Source: Rhizobacter sp. (GTDB lineage: Bacteria; Pseudomonadota; Gammaproteobacteria; Burkholderiales; Burkholderiaceae_C). Taken from it: a stretch of 40,049 bases of DNA. Positions within the stretch are counted from its first letter, which is position 1; each line of letters starts with the position of its first letter. Both the position numbers and the translations under genes were made by a program. Shown in pieces: positions 18,861 to 27,336 of the stretch. The notes beneath the pieces were generated by a model that saw only the letters and a list, made by a program, of their open reading frames with translations, did not search any database and was not told the origin of the DNA. The DNA lies in the NCBI GenBank assembly GCA_023954175.1, contig JAMLIM010000032.1, forward strand, positions 1-40,049. Reading direction: 5' to 3'.

Positions 18861-20849
18861 TCAGCTTCTCAGCGTCTGCAGCCAGGCCAGCGCCTCGGCC
18901 TCATGGGCCAGGCGCGTCATCGGCGGCAACGCCTCGCGCAGGCGGCGGCCGTAGTTCATGCTGGCCATGCGCGGGTCGCAGACGACGAGCAGGCCGCGAT
19001 CGGTCTCGCTGCGGATCAGGCGCCCGGCGCCCTGCTTGAGCGACACCGCCGCTTCGGCAACGAAGTAGTCGGCAAACGCATTGCGACCCTCGGCCTCGAG
19101 CCTTCTCACGCGCGCCTCGACCAGCGGATCGTTGGGCGGCGGAAACGGCAGCTTGTCGATCAACACGCACTGCAGCGCATCGCCCGGCACATCGATGCCC
19201 TCCCAGAAGCTTTGCGAGCCGACCAGCACCGACGCCGGCTGGTCGAGGAACTGCTGCAGCAACTGGCGCTTGGGCGCGCTGCCCTGGATCAGCACCTGAA
19301 TCGGATCGCCCTCGGTGTCGGCGTTGTCGTCTAGCAGTTCGCGCAGGCGCTCGCCGATCGTGCGCAACGCGCGCAGCGTGGTGGTCAGCACGAAGGTGCG
19401 CCCGCCCAGCTCGCGCGCGCAGCGCGCGGCGAGGGTCGCGACCGCATCCGGATGCGACGCCTCGTTCGGCTTCGGAAAGCCGGCCGGGATGTAGAGGCGC
19501 GCATGCGCGGCGTAGTCGAACGGGCTGCCCGCGCGCAGCGTCTGTGCGTCGTCAAGCCCCGCGGGCTCGGTGAACCAGGAGAGCCGCTCGTCGTCGCCGA
19601 GCGTCGCCGACGTGAAGACCCAGGCCTTGGGCGCGCGCGCAATCTGCTCACGCAGCGCGTCGCGGATATCGAGGGGCGATTCGACGAGCCGGGCCTGGTG
19701 CGGGCTGAGGTCGATCCAGCGCACCTTGCCCGGCGGCGCCGGCTGCGCGAACTGCCGCGCCCGCGCCGCCAGATCGGCGCTGCGTTCGTGCAGCTTGGCG
19801 AGATCGGGGTCGGTTTCGGCGACCGCGTCGAGCGCATCGGCGGCCGCGGCGAAGGCCCGTTCGACGCCACCGAGCGCGGCGACGAAACCGGCCTCGCCGG
19901 CGCGCTCGTCCCAGCGCAGCTTGAAGGCACCGCGCACCTCGCCCAGCGGCCCGACGGCGCCGATGCGCAGCTCGCGCGCGGCACGGTCACAGGCGCCGGC
20001 GAGCGTGCTCCAGTCCTGCAGGCCGCGCGCATGCTGCAGCCCGGCGGCGAGCACGTCGCGCGCGAGGTCGACGCCCTGCGCCGAGCCGAGCGTCGTGCCC
20101 AGGAAGGCGATGCCGGCCTCGGCGAGCTGGTGCGCCTCGTCGAACACCGCGACATCGACGCTCGGCAGCAACTCCGCGACGCCGGTATCACGCAGACTCA
20201 TGTCGGCGAAGAAAAGGTGGTGATTGACGACGACCAGGTCGGCCGCCATCGCCTCGCGCCGCGCCTTCATCACGTGGCAGTCACGGTATTGCGGGCATTC
20301 GGCACCGAGGCAGTTCTCGCGCGTGGACGTGACGAGCGGAATCAGGCTCGACCGCTCGTCGAGCCCGTCGACCTCGGCCAGGTCGCCGCTCGCGGTCGTC
20401 TGCGCCCAGCGTTCGATGCGCGCCAGCGCGCGCACCGCCCAGCGGTCGGGCAGCTGGTCCGACTCGCGCGCGAGCGTCAGGCGGTGCAGGCACAGGTAGC
20501 TTGCGCGCCCCTTGAGCAAGGCGAGCGTCAGCGGCAATGCCAGCGCGTCACGCAGGCGCGGCAAGTCGCGCAGGAAGAGCTGATCCTGCAGGCTCTTGGT
20601 CGCGGTGCTGACCAGCGCGCGCGCGCCCGACAGCAGCGTCGGCACCAGATAGGCGAAGGTCTTGCCGACACCGGTGCCGGCTTCGACGACGAGCACGCTG
20701 CGCGCCTCGATCGCCTGCGCGACGGCCTGCGCCATGTCGAGCTGAACCTTGCGCTCGACATAGCCGGGATCCGCGCGCGCGAGCGCGCCACCCCGTGCAA
20801 AACTCGCCGCGACCGCCTGTTCGAGTCCGTCTGGCGCCGGCGGCGTCAT
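18861..20849 (-). CDS. ATP-dependent DNA helicase, DinG/YoaA (XPD-like, Fe-S) family
   Basis: Superfamily 2 5'-3' helicase related to YoaA and DinG, acting in DNA repair. The 662 residues have Walker A (EAGTGVGKTFAYLVP), a Fe-S domain with four cysteines (YLCLHRL; ENCLGAECPQYRDCHV), motif II DEAH (VAVFDEAHQLAEAG), the SATL motif (VFTSATLGDD) and motif VI (LKQGAGRLIRSETDRG). SFWEGIDVPGDALQCVLIDK lies between. The length and Fe-S spacing fit YoaA better than DinG, but I leave the symbol open. The ATG overlaps the stop of the DUF465 gene (ATGA), so the pair is translationally coupled. It converges on bamD with a 74-base gap and no clear terminator. Confidence 0.93.
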   Translation of the reverse strand: MTPPAPDGLEQAVAASFARGGALARADPGYVERKVQLDMAQAVAQAIEARSVLVVEAGTGVGKTFAYLVPTLLSGARALVSTATKSLQDQLFLRDLPRLRDALALPLTLALLKGRASYLCLHRLTLARESDQLPDRWAVRALARIERWAQTTASGDLAEVDGLDERSSLIPLVTSTRENCLGAECPQYRDCHVMKARREAMAADLVVVNHHLFFADMSLRDTGVAELLPSVDVAVFDEAHQLAEAGIAFLGTTLGSAQGVDLARDVLAAGLQHARGLQDWSTLAGACDRAARELRIGAVGPLGEVRGAFKLRWDERAGEAGFVAALGGVERAFAAAADALDAVAETDPDLAKLHERSADLAARARQFAQPAPPGKVRWIDLSPHQARLVESPLDIRDALREQIARAPKAWVFTSATLGDDERLSWFTEPAGLDDAQTLRAGSPFDYAAHARLYIPAGFPKPNEASHPDAVATLAARCARELGGRTFVLTTTLRALRTIGERLRELLDDNADTEGDPIQVLIQGSAPKRQLLQQFLDQPASVLVGSQSFWEGIDVPGDALQCVLIDKLPFPPPNDPLVEARVRRLEAEGRNAFADYFVAEAAVSLKQGAGRLIRSETDRGLLVVCDPRMASMNYGRRLREALPPMTRLAHEAEALAWLQTLRS

Positions 20850-21049
20850 GCCGGCTCGGGAGGCTCGAGTTCGCTTTCGATGTGTGCGATCTGGTCGCGC
20901 AACAGCAGGCGGCGCTTCTTCAGCCGCCGCAGCGTGAGTTCGTCGTCCGGGTACTCGGCCACCGTGCGGTCGATCAGGTTGTCGAGGTCGGCATGTTCGA
21001 TCCGGAGTTCGATCAGTCGACGATGGGGCGAATGCAGGTTGTCTTCCAT
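20846..21049 (-). CDS. DUF465 (YdcH-like) small helical protein
   Basis: Short cytoplasmic protein of the DUF465 family; no biochemical role is established to my knowledge. The 67 residues read MEDNLHSPHRRLIELRIEHA and continue DLDNLID, YPDDELTLRRLKKRRLLLRD and QIAHIESEL, a helical hairpin with the conserved LxRLKKxxLxLxD core. The ATG at 21049 starts exactly where the family does. An alternative ATG at 21088 would add 13 residues and has AAGGA eight bases ahead; the same bases (GGATAAT) can equally be a -10 box for the shorter form. It overlaps the downstream helicase by four bases, and is divergent from the PP2C gene. Confidence 0.85.
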   Translation of the reverse strand: MEDNLHSPHRRLIELRIEHADLDNLIDRTVAEYPDDELTLRRLKKRRLLLRDQIAHIESELEPPEPA

Positions 21050-21152
21050 TGATTCGCGGGGGCCCGTCGGCTCCGTGAGTGGGCGCATTGCGATTATCCT
21101 TGATGCCCGTGAATCACACGAGCCTCGGCGCGGATCGCGCGCACGACACGAC

Positions 21153-21935
21153 ATGTCCAACGCCCAACTAGCGAGCGACGCCGGCTATCGGCTGCTGGCC
21201 GCAACCGGCATGCATCGCGGGGACCGTGCGTACCAGCAGGATCAGGTTCAGATCTTCGGCCATGCGCGCGTCGCCGGCTGCGCGCTCGCGGTGCTGGCCG
21301 ACGGCATGGGCGGCAAGAGCGGCGGGCGCAAGGCGGCCGATCAGGTCATCCTCACCGCGCAGCAGCTGTTCGAGCGCTACGCGCCGAACCGCGACGACGC
21401 GCAAAGCCTGCTCAAGCAGATCGTGATGGAAGCCCACCTGATGATCAAGCTGACGGCGATCACGTCCGAGGAGGAGCCGCACAGCACGGCAGCGGCCTTC
21501 CTGGTCGGGCCGTCGCGCGCCTGCGAGGTCATCCACGCCGGCGATTCGCGCGTCTACCATTTCCGCGGCGCCGAGATGCTGAGCCGCACGATCGACCACT
21601 CGTACGTGCAGCGTCTGGTCGACGAAGGCACGGTCGCCGAGGCCGACGCCAATGCGCACGCGCAATCGAACCTGCTGACGGGCTGCCTCGGGACGCAGGC
21701 GGACCCGCCGCTGACGGTCAAGCGCATCGATCCGCTCGAGTTCGGCGACAGCCTGCTCGCCTGCAGCGACGGCCTGTGGCACTACTTCACGCCGCGCGAG
21801 CTTGGCGCGATCGTGCATGCGCTGCCGCCGCGCGAGGCGAGCGAGATGCTGATCGCCAAGGCGCGCCAGCGCGCACGCGGCACCGGCGACAACGCGTCGC
21901 TCGCACTCGTGCGCATCGAGGCGCTCGCCGACTGA
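21153..21935 (+). CDS. PP2C-family serine/threonine protein phosphatase
   Basis: Metal-dependent PPM/PP2C phosphatase. The 260 residues carry the expected metal-binding and core motifs: GMHRGDRAYQQDQVQIFGHA at the start, LADGMGGKSGG, EVIHAGDSRVYHFRG, LLACSDGLWHYFT, and GTGDNASLALVRIE at the end. No membrane segment is seen, so it is probably a soluble cytoplasmic enzyme. No Ser/Thr kinase or FHA gene is in the window, so its substrate is unknown. It is expressed alone, divergent from DUF465. The ATG at 21153 is the first one just before the phosphatase core; I see no strong ribosome-binding site. Confidence 0.93.
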   Translation: MSNAQLASDAGYRLLAATGMHRGDRAYQQDQVQIFGHARVAGCALAVLADGMGGKSGGRKAADQVILTAQQLFERYAPNRDDAQSLLKQIVMEAHLMIKLTAITSEEEPHSTAAAFLVGPSRACEVIHAGDSRVYHFRGAEMLSRTIDHSYVQRLVDEGTVAEADANAHAQSNLLTGCLGTQADPPLTVKRIDPLEFGDSLLACSDGLWHYFTPRELGAIVHALPPREASEMLIAKARQRARGTGDNASLALVRIEALAD

Positions 21936-21961
21936 GCCCGCGGCGAGGCTGAATCCCACCG

Positions 21962-21975
21962 GCGGCGATCGCCGC
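21962..21975. other. 14-base palindrome between converging genes
   Basis: GCGGCGATCGCCGC is a perfect palindrome in the 46-base gap between the ends of the PP2C gene and the minus-strand gene at 21982. It could form a hairpin in both transcripts. No T-run is present on either side, so terminator function is uncertain. It also contains GCGATCGC, a motif found as a repeated palindrome in some bacteria. Confidence 0.35.
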
Positions 21976-21981
21976 GGCGCC

Positions 21982-22665
21982 TCAGGGTGTCGAAGCAGCG
22001 CTCGCGGGGTGCCGAGGGGCGGCATCTGACGACTTCGCTGCCGACGACGTCGTCTCCTCGCCCGGCACCGGCAGGGGCGCGGCCGGTTTCGTCTTGCGCG
22101 CGTGCTCTGCGTTGCGGCGCGCCGCTTCCTGGCGCCGCGCCTCGGCCTCCAATTGCTTGAGCGCGTAGGCATGGCGCGCGCGGGCTTCCTCCGCCGCCCG
22201 CTCCTGCGGTGACGGCTGCGCCTTGCCGGCGCGCGCGGGCGTCGCGGGCTTCGCAGCGGGCGGCGCGGGTTGCTTGACGACACCGCCGCGCTGCGCGTCC
22301 GCGCGGCGCTCACGCGCCTGCGCTTCGCGCTTGCGCGCTTCCTCGCCGCTCTCCTTGCTGGCGATCTCCGCGCGGCGCTCGGCCGCACGCGCCTCGCGCC
22401 GTGCATCGTCGAGCGCGGCCTGGCGCAGGTCGAGCTGCTTGATCGTGTCGTGGCGCTGCAGGCGCGCCGCCTCGACGCAGGACGAAACGATGAACTTCTT
22501 GGCGCAGACCGCCTCACGCTCGCGGTACAAGGCCTCGGCCGCTTCGCGCTCGGCACGTATCGCGGCGCGTTGCTCGGCCTCGTCCGCCGGCACCTGGGCG
22601 TGGGCGCCCGCGGCACCCCACGACGCGAGCGCGGCGACTGCAATGGCCAGATGACGGCGACTCAT
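21982..22665 (-). CDS. Exported coiled-coil protein of unknown function
   Basis: No named function. The 227 residues have a clear Sec signal peptide (MSRRHLAIAVAALASWGAAG, cleavage probably after AHA about residue 23). A long charged helical region follows (about 28-125, rich in Ala, Glu and Arg), then an Ala/Pro/Lys linker, another helix (about 150-190), and a Ser/Ala-rich tail. Two cysteines (AVCAKKFIVSSC) fall in a helical segment and could form a disulfide in the periplasm. The AVCAKKFIVSSCVEAARLQR segment is the most distinctive and may be the conserved core. The ATG overlaps the zapE stop, so it is translated with zapE. I recall similar proteins next to zapE in other Burkholderiales. 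Confidence 0.82.
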   Translation of the reverse strand: MSRRHLAIAVAALASWGAAGAHAQVPADEAEQRAAIRAEREAAEALYREREAVCAKKFIVSSCVEAARLQRHDTIKQLDLRQAALDDARREARAAERRAEIASKESGEEARKREAQARERRADAQRGGVVKQPAPPAAKPATPARAGKAQPSPQERAAEEARARHAYALKQLEAEARRQEAARRNAEHARKTKPAAPLPVPGEETTSSAAKSSDAAPRHPASAASTP

Positions 22666-23759
22666 GTCAGCGAAGTATCGACCACGCGCCGCTCGAGGTC
22701 GAGGAATGCCGCCGACTGCATCTCTTTCAGGCGCGAGACCGTGCGCGGGAATTCATGTGCGAGCGGTCCTTCCGTGTACAGGCCCTCGGGTCTGACCGCG
22801 GCCGACATGATGAGCTTGACGCGGCGGTCGTACAGCACGTCGATCAGCCAGGTGAAGCGGCGCGCCTCCGACGCCAGGCGCGGCGACATCTCGGGCACGT
22901 CCGACAGCAGCAGGGTGTGGAAGCGGCTCGCGATCTCGAGGTAGTCGTTCTGCGAACGGGGGCCACCGCACAGCTGCGCGAAGTCGAACCAGACGACGCC
23001 CCCGGCGCGGCGGCGCGAGCGGATTTCGCGGTGCTCGATGTTGAGCACCGGGTTGTCCTCGCGCACCTCGGCGAGCGAAGCGAAGGCCTGCTCCATCGCG
23101 GCGTCGGCGGCGGCGCCGAGCGGCGAGTGGTAGAGCTTGACGTGCTCGAGCGTGAGCCGCCGGTAGTCGATGCCGTTGTCGACCTCGACGATCTCGAGCT
23201 TGTCCTTCAGCAGTTCGATCGCGGGCAGGATGCGGTCGCGGTGCAGGCCGTTCGGGTACAGATCGTCGGGGTGGAAGTTCGAGGTCGTGACGATGCTGAC
23301 GCGGTTCGCGAACAGCGCGACGAGCAGGCGGTGCAGGATCATCGCGTCGGTCACGTCGGCGACGTGAAACTCGTCGAAGCAGATCAGCCGGAAGCGCCGC
23401 GCGATGCGCCGCCCGAGTTCGTCGAGCGGGTTGGCGGTGCCTTTCAAGTCCTGCAGTTCGCGGTGCACCTCGCGCATGAACTCGTGAAAGTGCAGGCGCG
23501 TCTTGCGCAGCAGCGGCACCTCGTTGAAGAAGCAGTCCATCAGGAAGCTTTTCCCCCGCCCGACGCCGCCGACCATGTAGACGCCGCGCGGGATCGGCGG
23601 ATGCCGCAGCAGCTTGGTGACGGCGTTCGCGCGGCGCGCCTTGTAGTCGACCCATTCGTCGTAGCAGCGCTGCAGCGCGGCGACGGCGCGCAGTTGCGCC
23701 GGGTCGCTCGCGTAGCCGCGCTCGGCGAGCAGCCGCTGATAGGCGTCAGTGACGCTCAC
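22662..23759 (-). CDS. zapE: ZapE (AFG1-like) ATPase linked to cell division
   Basis: AAA-type ATPase of the AFG1/ZapE family; in E. coli ZapE interacts with FtsZ and is needed under stress and low oxygen. The 365 residues contain Walker A (MVGGVGRGKSFLMDCFF), Walker B (LICFDEFHVADVTDAMIL), a sensor region (VSIVTTSNFHPDDLYPNGLH), an arginine-rich REIRSRRRAGG turn, and the C-terminal RFTWLIDVLYDRRVKLIMSA block. Length and motifs are normal. It begins 31 bases after lpdA and overlaps the exported coiled-coil gene downstream. The odhA-odhB-lpdA-zapE order is conserved in Burkholderiales, although the functional link is unclear. Confidence 0.95.
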   Translation of the reverse strand: MSVTDAYQRLLAERGYASDPAQLRAVAALQRCYDEWVDYKARRANAVTKLLRHPPIPRGVYMVGGVGRGKSFLMDCFFNEVPLLRKTRLHFHEFMREVHRELQDLKGTANPLDELGRRIARRFRLICFDEFHVADVTDAMILHRLLVALFANRVSIVTTSNFHPDDLYPNGLHRDRILPAIELLKDKLEIVEVDNGIDYRRLTLEHVKLYHSPLGAAADAAMEQAFASLAEVREDNPVLNIEHREIRSRRRAGGVVWFDFAQLCGGPRSQNDYLEIASRFHTLLLSDVPEMSPRLASEARRFTWLIDVLYDRRVKLIMSAAVRPEGLYTEGPLAHEFPRTVSRLKEMQSAAFLDLERRVVDTSLT

Positions 23760-23790
23760 GATCGGCGCGCGTCGCGAAGCCGGCGCACGC

Positions 23791-25218
23791 TCAGAAGTTC
23801 AAGGTCCGCTTGTCGACCGCGAGTGCCGCTTCCTTCATCGATTCCGACAGCGACGGGTGTGCGTGGCAGATGCGCGCGATGTCTTCGCTGCTGGCCTTGA
23901 ACTCCATCGCGACGACCGCCTCGGCGATCAGTTCGCTCGCCATCGGGCCGATGATGTGGACGCCGAGGATTTCATCGGTCTTCGCGTCGGCGAGGAACTT
24001 GACGAAGCCGCTGGTGTCGCCGAGCGCGCGCGCGCGGCCGTTGGCGAGGAAGGGGAACTGCCCCGCCTTGTAGGCACGGCCCTCGGCCTTCAACTGCTGC
24101 TCGGTCTGGCCGACCCAGGCGATCTCGGGCGAGGTGTAGATGACCCACGGGATGGTGTTGAAGTTGACGTGCCCGTGCTGGCCGGCGATGCGCTCGGCGA
24201 CGGCGACGCCCTCTTCCTCCGCCTTGTGCGCGAGCATCGGGCCGCGCACGACGTCGCCCACCGCCCAGACGTTGGCGAGGTTGGTCTTGCAGTCGGCGTC
24301 GACGACGATCGCGCCGCGCTCGTCGAGCGCGAGCCCGACGCCCTCCGCATTCAGCCCCTCGGTGTGCGGCACGCGGCCGATCGACACGATCAGCCGATCG
24401 ACCTCGAGCGTCTGCGACGCGCCCTTGGCGTCGACATAGCTCACCGTGACGGCCTTCTTGCCGGACTTGACGGCGTCGATGCGCACGCCGAGCTGGATCT
24501 TCAGGCCCTGCTTGGTGAAGAGCTTCAACGCCTCCTTCGCCACGCCGTCATCCACCGCGCCGAGGAAGTTGGGCAGCGCTTCGAGCACCGTCACGTCGGC
24601 GCCGAGCCGACGCCACACCGACCCCATCTCGAGCCCGATCACGCCCGAGCCGACGACGCCGAGCCGCTTGGGCACGGCACCGATGCGCAGCGCACCGTCG
24701 TTGGACAGGATGCGCTCCTCGTCGAATGCGGCGCCCGGCAGCGCGCGCGCGCTGGAGCCGGTGGCGACGATGACGTGCCTGGCTTGCAGCACCTCGTCGG
24801 CCTTGCCCTTGACCGCGATCTCGTAGCCGCCGTCCACCGCCTTCGCGAACGAGCCGCGGCCGTGGAAGAACGCGACCTTGTTCTTCTTGAACAGATACAG
24901 GATGCCCTCGTTGTTCTGCTTCACGACGCCGTCCTTGCGCGCAAGCATGCGTGCGACGTCGATCTCGAGATTCGCGAGCTTGATGCCATGCTCGGCGAAG
25001 GCATGCCCTGCATGATCGAAGTTCTCGCTCGACTGCAGCAGCGCCTTGGACGGAATGCAGCCGACGTTGGTGCAGGTACCCCCCGGCGCCGGGCCGCCCT
25101 CGCTGTTCTTCCACTCGTCGATGCAGGCGACGTTGAAACCGAGTTGCGCGGCGCGGATCGCCGCGATGTAGCCACCGGGGCCGGCGCCGATGACGACGAT
25201 GTCGAATTGTTTGCTCAT
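23791..25218 (-). CDS. lpdA: Dihydrolipoamide dehydrogenase (E3) of the 2-oxoglutarate complex
   Basis: FAD enzyme that reoxidises dihydrolipoyl groups on E2 and reduces NAD+. The 475 residues show the N-terminal FAD fold (QFDIVVIGAGPGGYIAAIRA), the redox-active disulfide (GGTCTNVGCIPSKALLQSSE), an NAD-binding fold (RLGVVGSGVIGLEMGSVWRR), the second FAD segment (ANVWAVGDVVRGPMLAHKA), and the catalytic His-Glu pair in CHAHPSLSESMKEAAL. It is a stand-alone type without an N-terminal lipoyl domain. Location downstream of odhAB points to the 2-oxoglutarate complex. Its ATG overlaps the stop of a pentapeptide-repeat gene (ATGA), which is unusual. Confidence 0.97.
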   Translation of the reverse strand: MSKQFDIVVIGAGPGGYIAAIRAAQLGFNVACIDEWKNSEGGPAPGGTCTNVGCIPSKALLQSSENFDHAGHAFAEHGIKLANLEIDVARMLARKDGVVKQNNEGILYLFKKNKVAFFHGRGSFAKAVDGGYEIAVKGKADEVLQARHVIVATGSSARALPGAAFDEERILSNDGALRIGAVPKRLGVVGSGVIGLEMGSVWRRLGADVTVLEALPNFLGAVDDGVAKEALKLFTKQGLKIQLGVRIDAVKSGKKAVTVSYVDAKGASQTLEVDRLIVSIGRVPHTEGLNAEGVGLALDERGAIVVDADCKTNLANVWAVGDVVRGPMLAHKAEEEGVAVAERIAGQHGHVNFNTIPWVIYTSPEIAWVGQTEQQLKAEGRAYKAGQFPFLANGRARALGDTSGFVKFLADAKTDEILGVHIIGPMASELIAEAVVAMEFKASSEDIARICHAHPSLSESMKEAALAVDKRTLNF

Positions 25219-25472
25219 GCTGGATTGAGTTGGTTGTAGGCTGAAAAGAGATCGGTGACGAGCACGCCTTCGATCCTCATCCCGACGAGTGTGGCGTCGA
25301 CGATCGATACGTTCGAGAGGTCCACGTCGGCAAGCGCGGCGCCGGCGAGCGAGACATCTTCGAGGCGAGCGCCCCGGAGGTTGACGTCGTTGAACACGGC
25401 GCCATCGAGGTCGACGCCAACGAAGCTGGCGCCGCTCAGGCGGACGTTCTCGTACCGTAGGGAAGCATCCAT
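25215..25472 (-). CDS. Small pentapeptide-repeat protein
   Basis: An 85-residue protein built almost wholly of pentapeptide repeats. About twelve units can be read in frame: ASFVG VDLDG AVFND, VNLRG ARLED VSLAG, AALAD VDLSN VSIVD, ATLVG MRIEG VLVTD. These should fold as a short right-handed quadrilateral beta-helix. It has no signal peptide or membrane segment. Function unknown; long relatives such as Qnr bind gyrase, but this one is far too short to infer that. The start at 25472 has GAGGTGA ten bases ahead; ATGs at 25493 and 25544 are alternatives. The TGA overlaps the lpdA ATG, so its translation is likely coupled to E3 synthesis. Confidence 0.82.
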   Translation of the reverse strand: MDASLRYENVRLSGASFVGVDLDGAVFNDVNLRGARLEDVSLAGAALADVDLSNVSIVDATLVGMRIEGVLVTDLFSAYNQLNPA

Positions 25473-25577
25473 GCCCAAGGTGTCACCTCGCATTTCCGAT
25501 TCTCGCGCCGGCGCGGCGGCGCGAGGCAGGCACGACCGAGCCACCGACCCGCAGCACCATGCGGCGATCGGCGGCGC

Positions 25578-25889
25578 TCACTCGCTCGGCACGAAGATCC
25601 ACAGCAGGATGTAGAGCAGCAGGCCGGTGCCGCCGAACAGGAACAGGACGACGAAGATCAGGCGCCAGATCCAGCTCTCGACGCCGGTCGCGCGCGCGAT
25701 GCCGCCGCAGACGCCGCCGACCCAGCTGTCGGTGATGCTGCGGCGCAGGCTGTTGATGGCCTGCATGGCGGGCGCGGGCTGGGGCCCGCCATCGAGGATG
25801 CGCGCCTTCGCGCGCTCGAACTCTTCGTTCGAGAGCACACCGCGCGTGCGCAGATCATCGAGCTTGGTGATTTCGTCGGCGATGGTCAT
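25578..25889 (-). CDS. SHOCT plus PspC-domain small membrane protein
   Basis: Predicted inner-membrane protein of 103 residues. The N-terminus (about 1-34, ADEITKLDDLRTRGVLSNEE and FERAKARIL) is a SHOCT-type short helical motif. The C-terminus (about 47-103) is a PspC domain (SLRRSITDSWVGGVCGGIAR then ATGVESWIWR) ending with a long hydrophobic helix (LIFVVLFLFGGTGLLLYILL). PspC proteins take part in phage-shock-type envelope stress responses, but no pspA or pspB is in the window, and the domain alone is not enough to claim that role. It lies between odhB and the pentapeptide gene on the same strand, with 69 and 105 bases of spacer. Confidence 0.9.
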   Translation of the reverse strand: MTIADEITKLDDLRTRGVLSNEEFERAKARILDGGPQPAPAMQAINSLRRSITDSWVGGVCGGIARATGVESWIWRLIFVVLFLFGGTGLLLYILLWIFVPSE

Positions 25890-25958
25890 GTGAAGCCTCC
25901 TCGGGTGGGTGTGGGCGCGCGCCGCGGCATGGCCGGGCGCGCTGCCGGCGGCGCGATG

Positions 25959-27233
25959 TCAGATGTCGAACAGCAGCCGCGCCGGATCCTCCAGCGCCTC
26001 CTTCATCGCCACCAGTCCGAGCACCGCTTCACGGCCGTCGATGATGCGGTGGTCGTAGCTCATCGCGAGGTAGTTCATCGGGCGCACGACGATCTGGCCG
26101 TTCTCGACCACCGCGCGCTCCTTGGTCGCATGCACGCCGAGGATCGCGCTTTGCGGCGGGTTGATGATCGGCGTCGAAAGCATCGAGCCGAACACGCCGC
26201 CGTTGCTGATCGAGAAGGTGCCGCCGGTCAGGTCGTCGAGCGTGAGCTTGCCGTCGCGCGCCTTCACGCCGAACTCGGCGATCTTCTTCTCGATGTCGGC
26301 GAAGCTCATCTGGTCGGCGTTGCGCAGGATCGGCACGACGAGGCCGCGCGGCGAGCCGACGGCGATGCCGATGTCGAAGTAGCCGTGATAGACGATGTCG
26401 GTGCCGTCCACCGACGCGTTGATCACCGGGTACTTCTTCAGCGCATGGACGGCCGCCTTGACGAAGAAGCTCATGAAGCCGATCTTGGCGCCGTGCTCCT
26501 TCTCGAACTTCTCCTGGAAGCGCTTGCGCATCTCCATCACCGGCGCCATGTTGACCTCGTTGAAGGTCGTCAGGATCGCGTTGCTGGCCTGTGATTGCAG
26601 CAGCCGCTCGGCGACGCGCGCGCGCAGCCGGCTCATCGGCACGCGCTGTTCGGGTCGATCGCCGAGGTTGGCGGCGGCGGGGGCGGCGACCGCCGGCAGC
26701 GGTGCGGCAGCTGCCCGGGCGGGCGCAGCGGCCGGCGCCGCCGGCTTGGCGCCGGACGCGATCGCGCCGAGGACGTCGCCCTTCGTCACGCGGCCGTCCT
26801 TGCCGGTGCCGGCGACCGACCCGGCCGCGAGCTGGTTGTCCGCCATCAGCTTGGCGGCGGCGGGCATGACGACACCGCTCTTGCTGCCGCCGGCCGCGGC
26901 GGGTGCGGCCGGCGCTGCGGCCGGTGCCGCGCCCGGTGCAGCCGTGGGCGCAGGCGCAGCGGCGGCGGGCGCGGCGGCCGAAGACGCGACACCTTCGGTG
27001 TCGATCGTGGCGATGACTTCCAGCGCGACGCACTGCTCGCCGTCGTTCTTGACGAGTGAGGCCAGCACGCCGGCCGCCGGCGCCGGCACTTCGAGCACGA
27101 CCTTGTCGGTCTCGATCTCGACGAGGATCTCGTCGAGCTCCACCGCCTGGCCGGGCTGCTTCTTCCAGGTCAGCAGCGTCGCCTCGGCAACGGATTCGGA
27201 GAGTTCTGGAACCTTGACTTCAACGATGGCCAT
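25959..27233 (-). CDS. odhB: Dihydrolipoyl succinyltransferase (E2) of 2-oxoglutarate dehydrogenase
   Basis: Core of the 2-oxoglutarate dehydrogenase complex; transfers succinyl from lipoyl to CoA. The 424 residues have one lipoyl domain (about 1-76, with the lipoylated Lys in [11 protein letters not shown]), an Ala/Pro-rich linker, a peripheral-subunit-binding domain ([20 protein letters not shown] then [13 protein letters not shown]), a second Ala linker, and the catalytic domain ending in the His/Asp motif ([15 protein letters not shown]). The ATG at 27233 is chosen because the lipoyl domain starts there ([20 protein letters not shown]) and GAAAGA precedes it. It lies 103 bases after odhA; a strong hairpin stands just after the odhA stop. 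Confidence 0.97.
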   Translation of the reverse strand: MAIVEVKVPELSESVAEATLLTWKKQPGQAVELDEILVEIETDKVVLEVPAPAAGVLASLVKNDGEQCVALEVIATIDTEGVASSAAAPAAAAPAPTAAPGAAPAAAPAAPAAAGGSKSGVVMPAAAKLMADNQLAAGSVAGTGKDGRVTKGDVLGAIASGAKPAAPAAAPARAAAAPLPAVAAPAAANLGDRPEQRVPMSRLRARVAERLLQSQASNAILTTFNEVNMAPVMEMRKRFQEKFEKEHGAKIGFMSFFVKAAVHALKKYPVINASVDGTDIVYHGYFDIGIAVGSPRGLVVPILRNADQMSFADIEKKIAEFGVKARDGKLTLDDLTGGTFSISNGGVFGSMLSTPIINPPQSAILGVHATKERAVVENGQIVVRPMNYLAMSYDHRIIDGREAVLGLVAMKEALEDPARLLFDI

Positions 27234-27303
27234 TTGAATCTTTCGATGTCCTGCAATTGCCGCGAGAGTAACGGCGCCAAGGGCGTCCGTTCGATCAGGC
27301 GGA

Positions 27304-27335
27304 GTTGTCGCGGCGCCCACGGCGGCCGCGACAAC
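27304..27335 (-). other. Stem-loop between odhA and odhB
   Basis: GTTGTCGCGGC (27304-27314) and GCCGCGACAAC (27325-27335) form a perfect 11-bp stem with a 10-base loop, one base after the odhA stop codon in the transcript. No U-run follows, so a full terminator is unlikely. It could protect the upstream mRNA end or set the E1/E2 ratio after processing. The structure is seen directly; its role is inferred. Confidence 0.6.
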
Positions 27336-27336
27336 C

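Noticed and set aside
19452-21152. Long plus-strand extension ahead of the PP2C phosphatase
   Set aside because: The part before 21153 is antisense to the helicase and DUF465 and has no domain; only the last 260 codons are the phosphatase.
27100-27300. Ala/Pro-rich repeats in odhB and its upstream region as a possible tandem repeat element
   Set aside because: The Ala/Pro stretches are the normal flexible linkers of an E2 protein.
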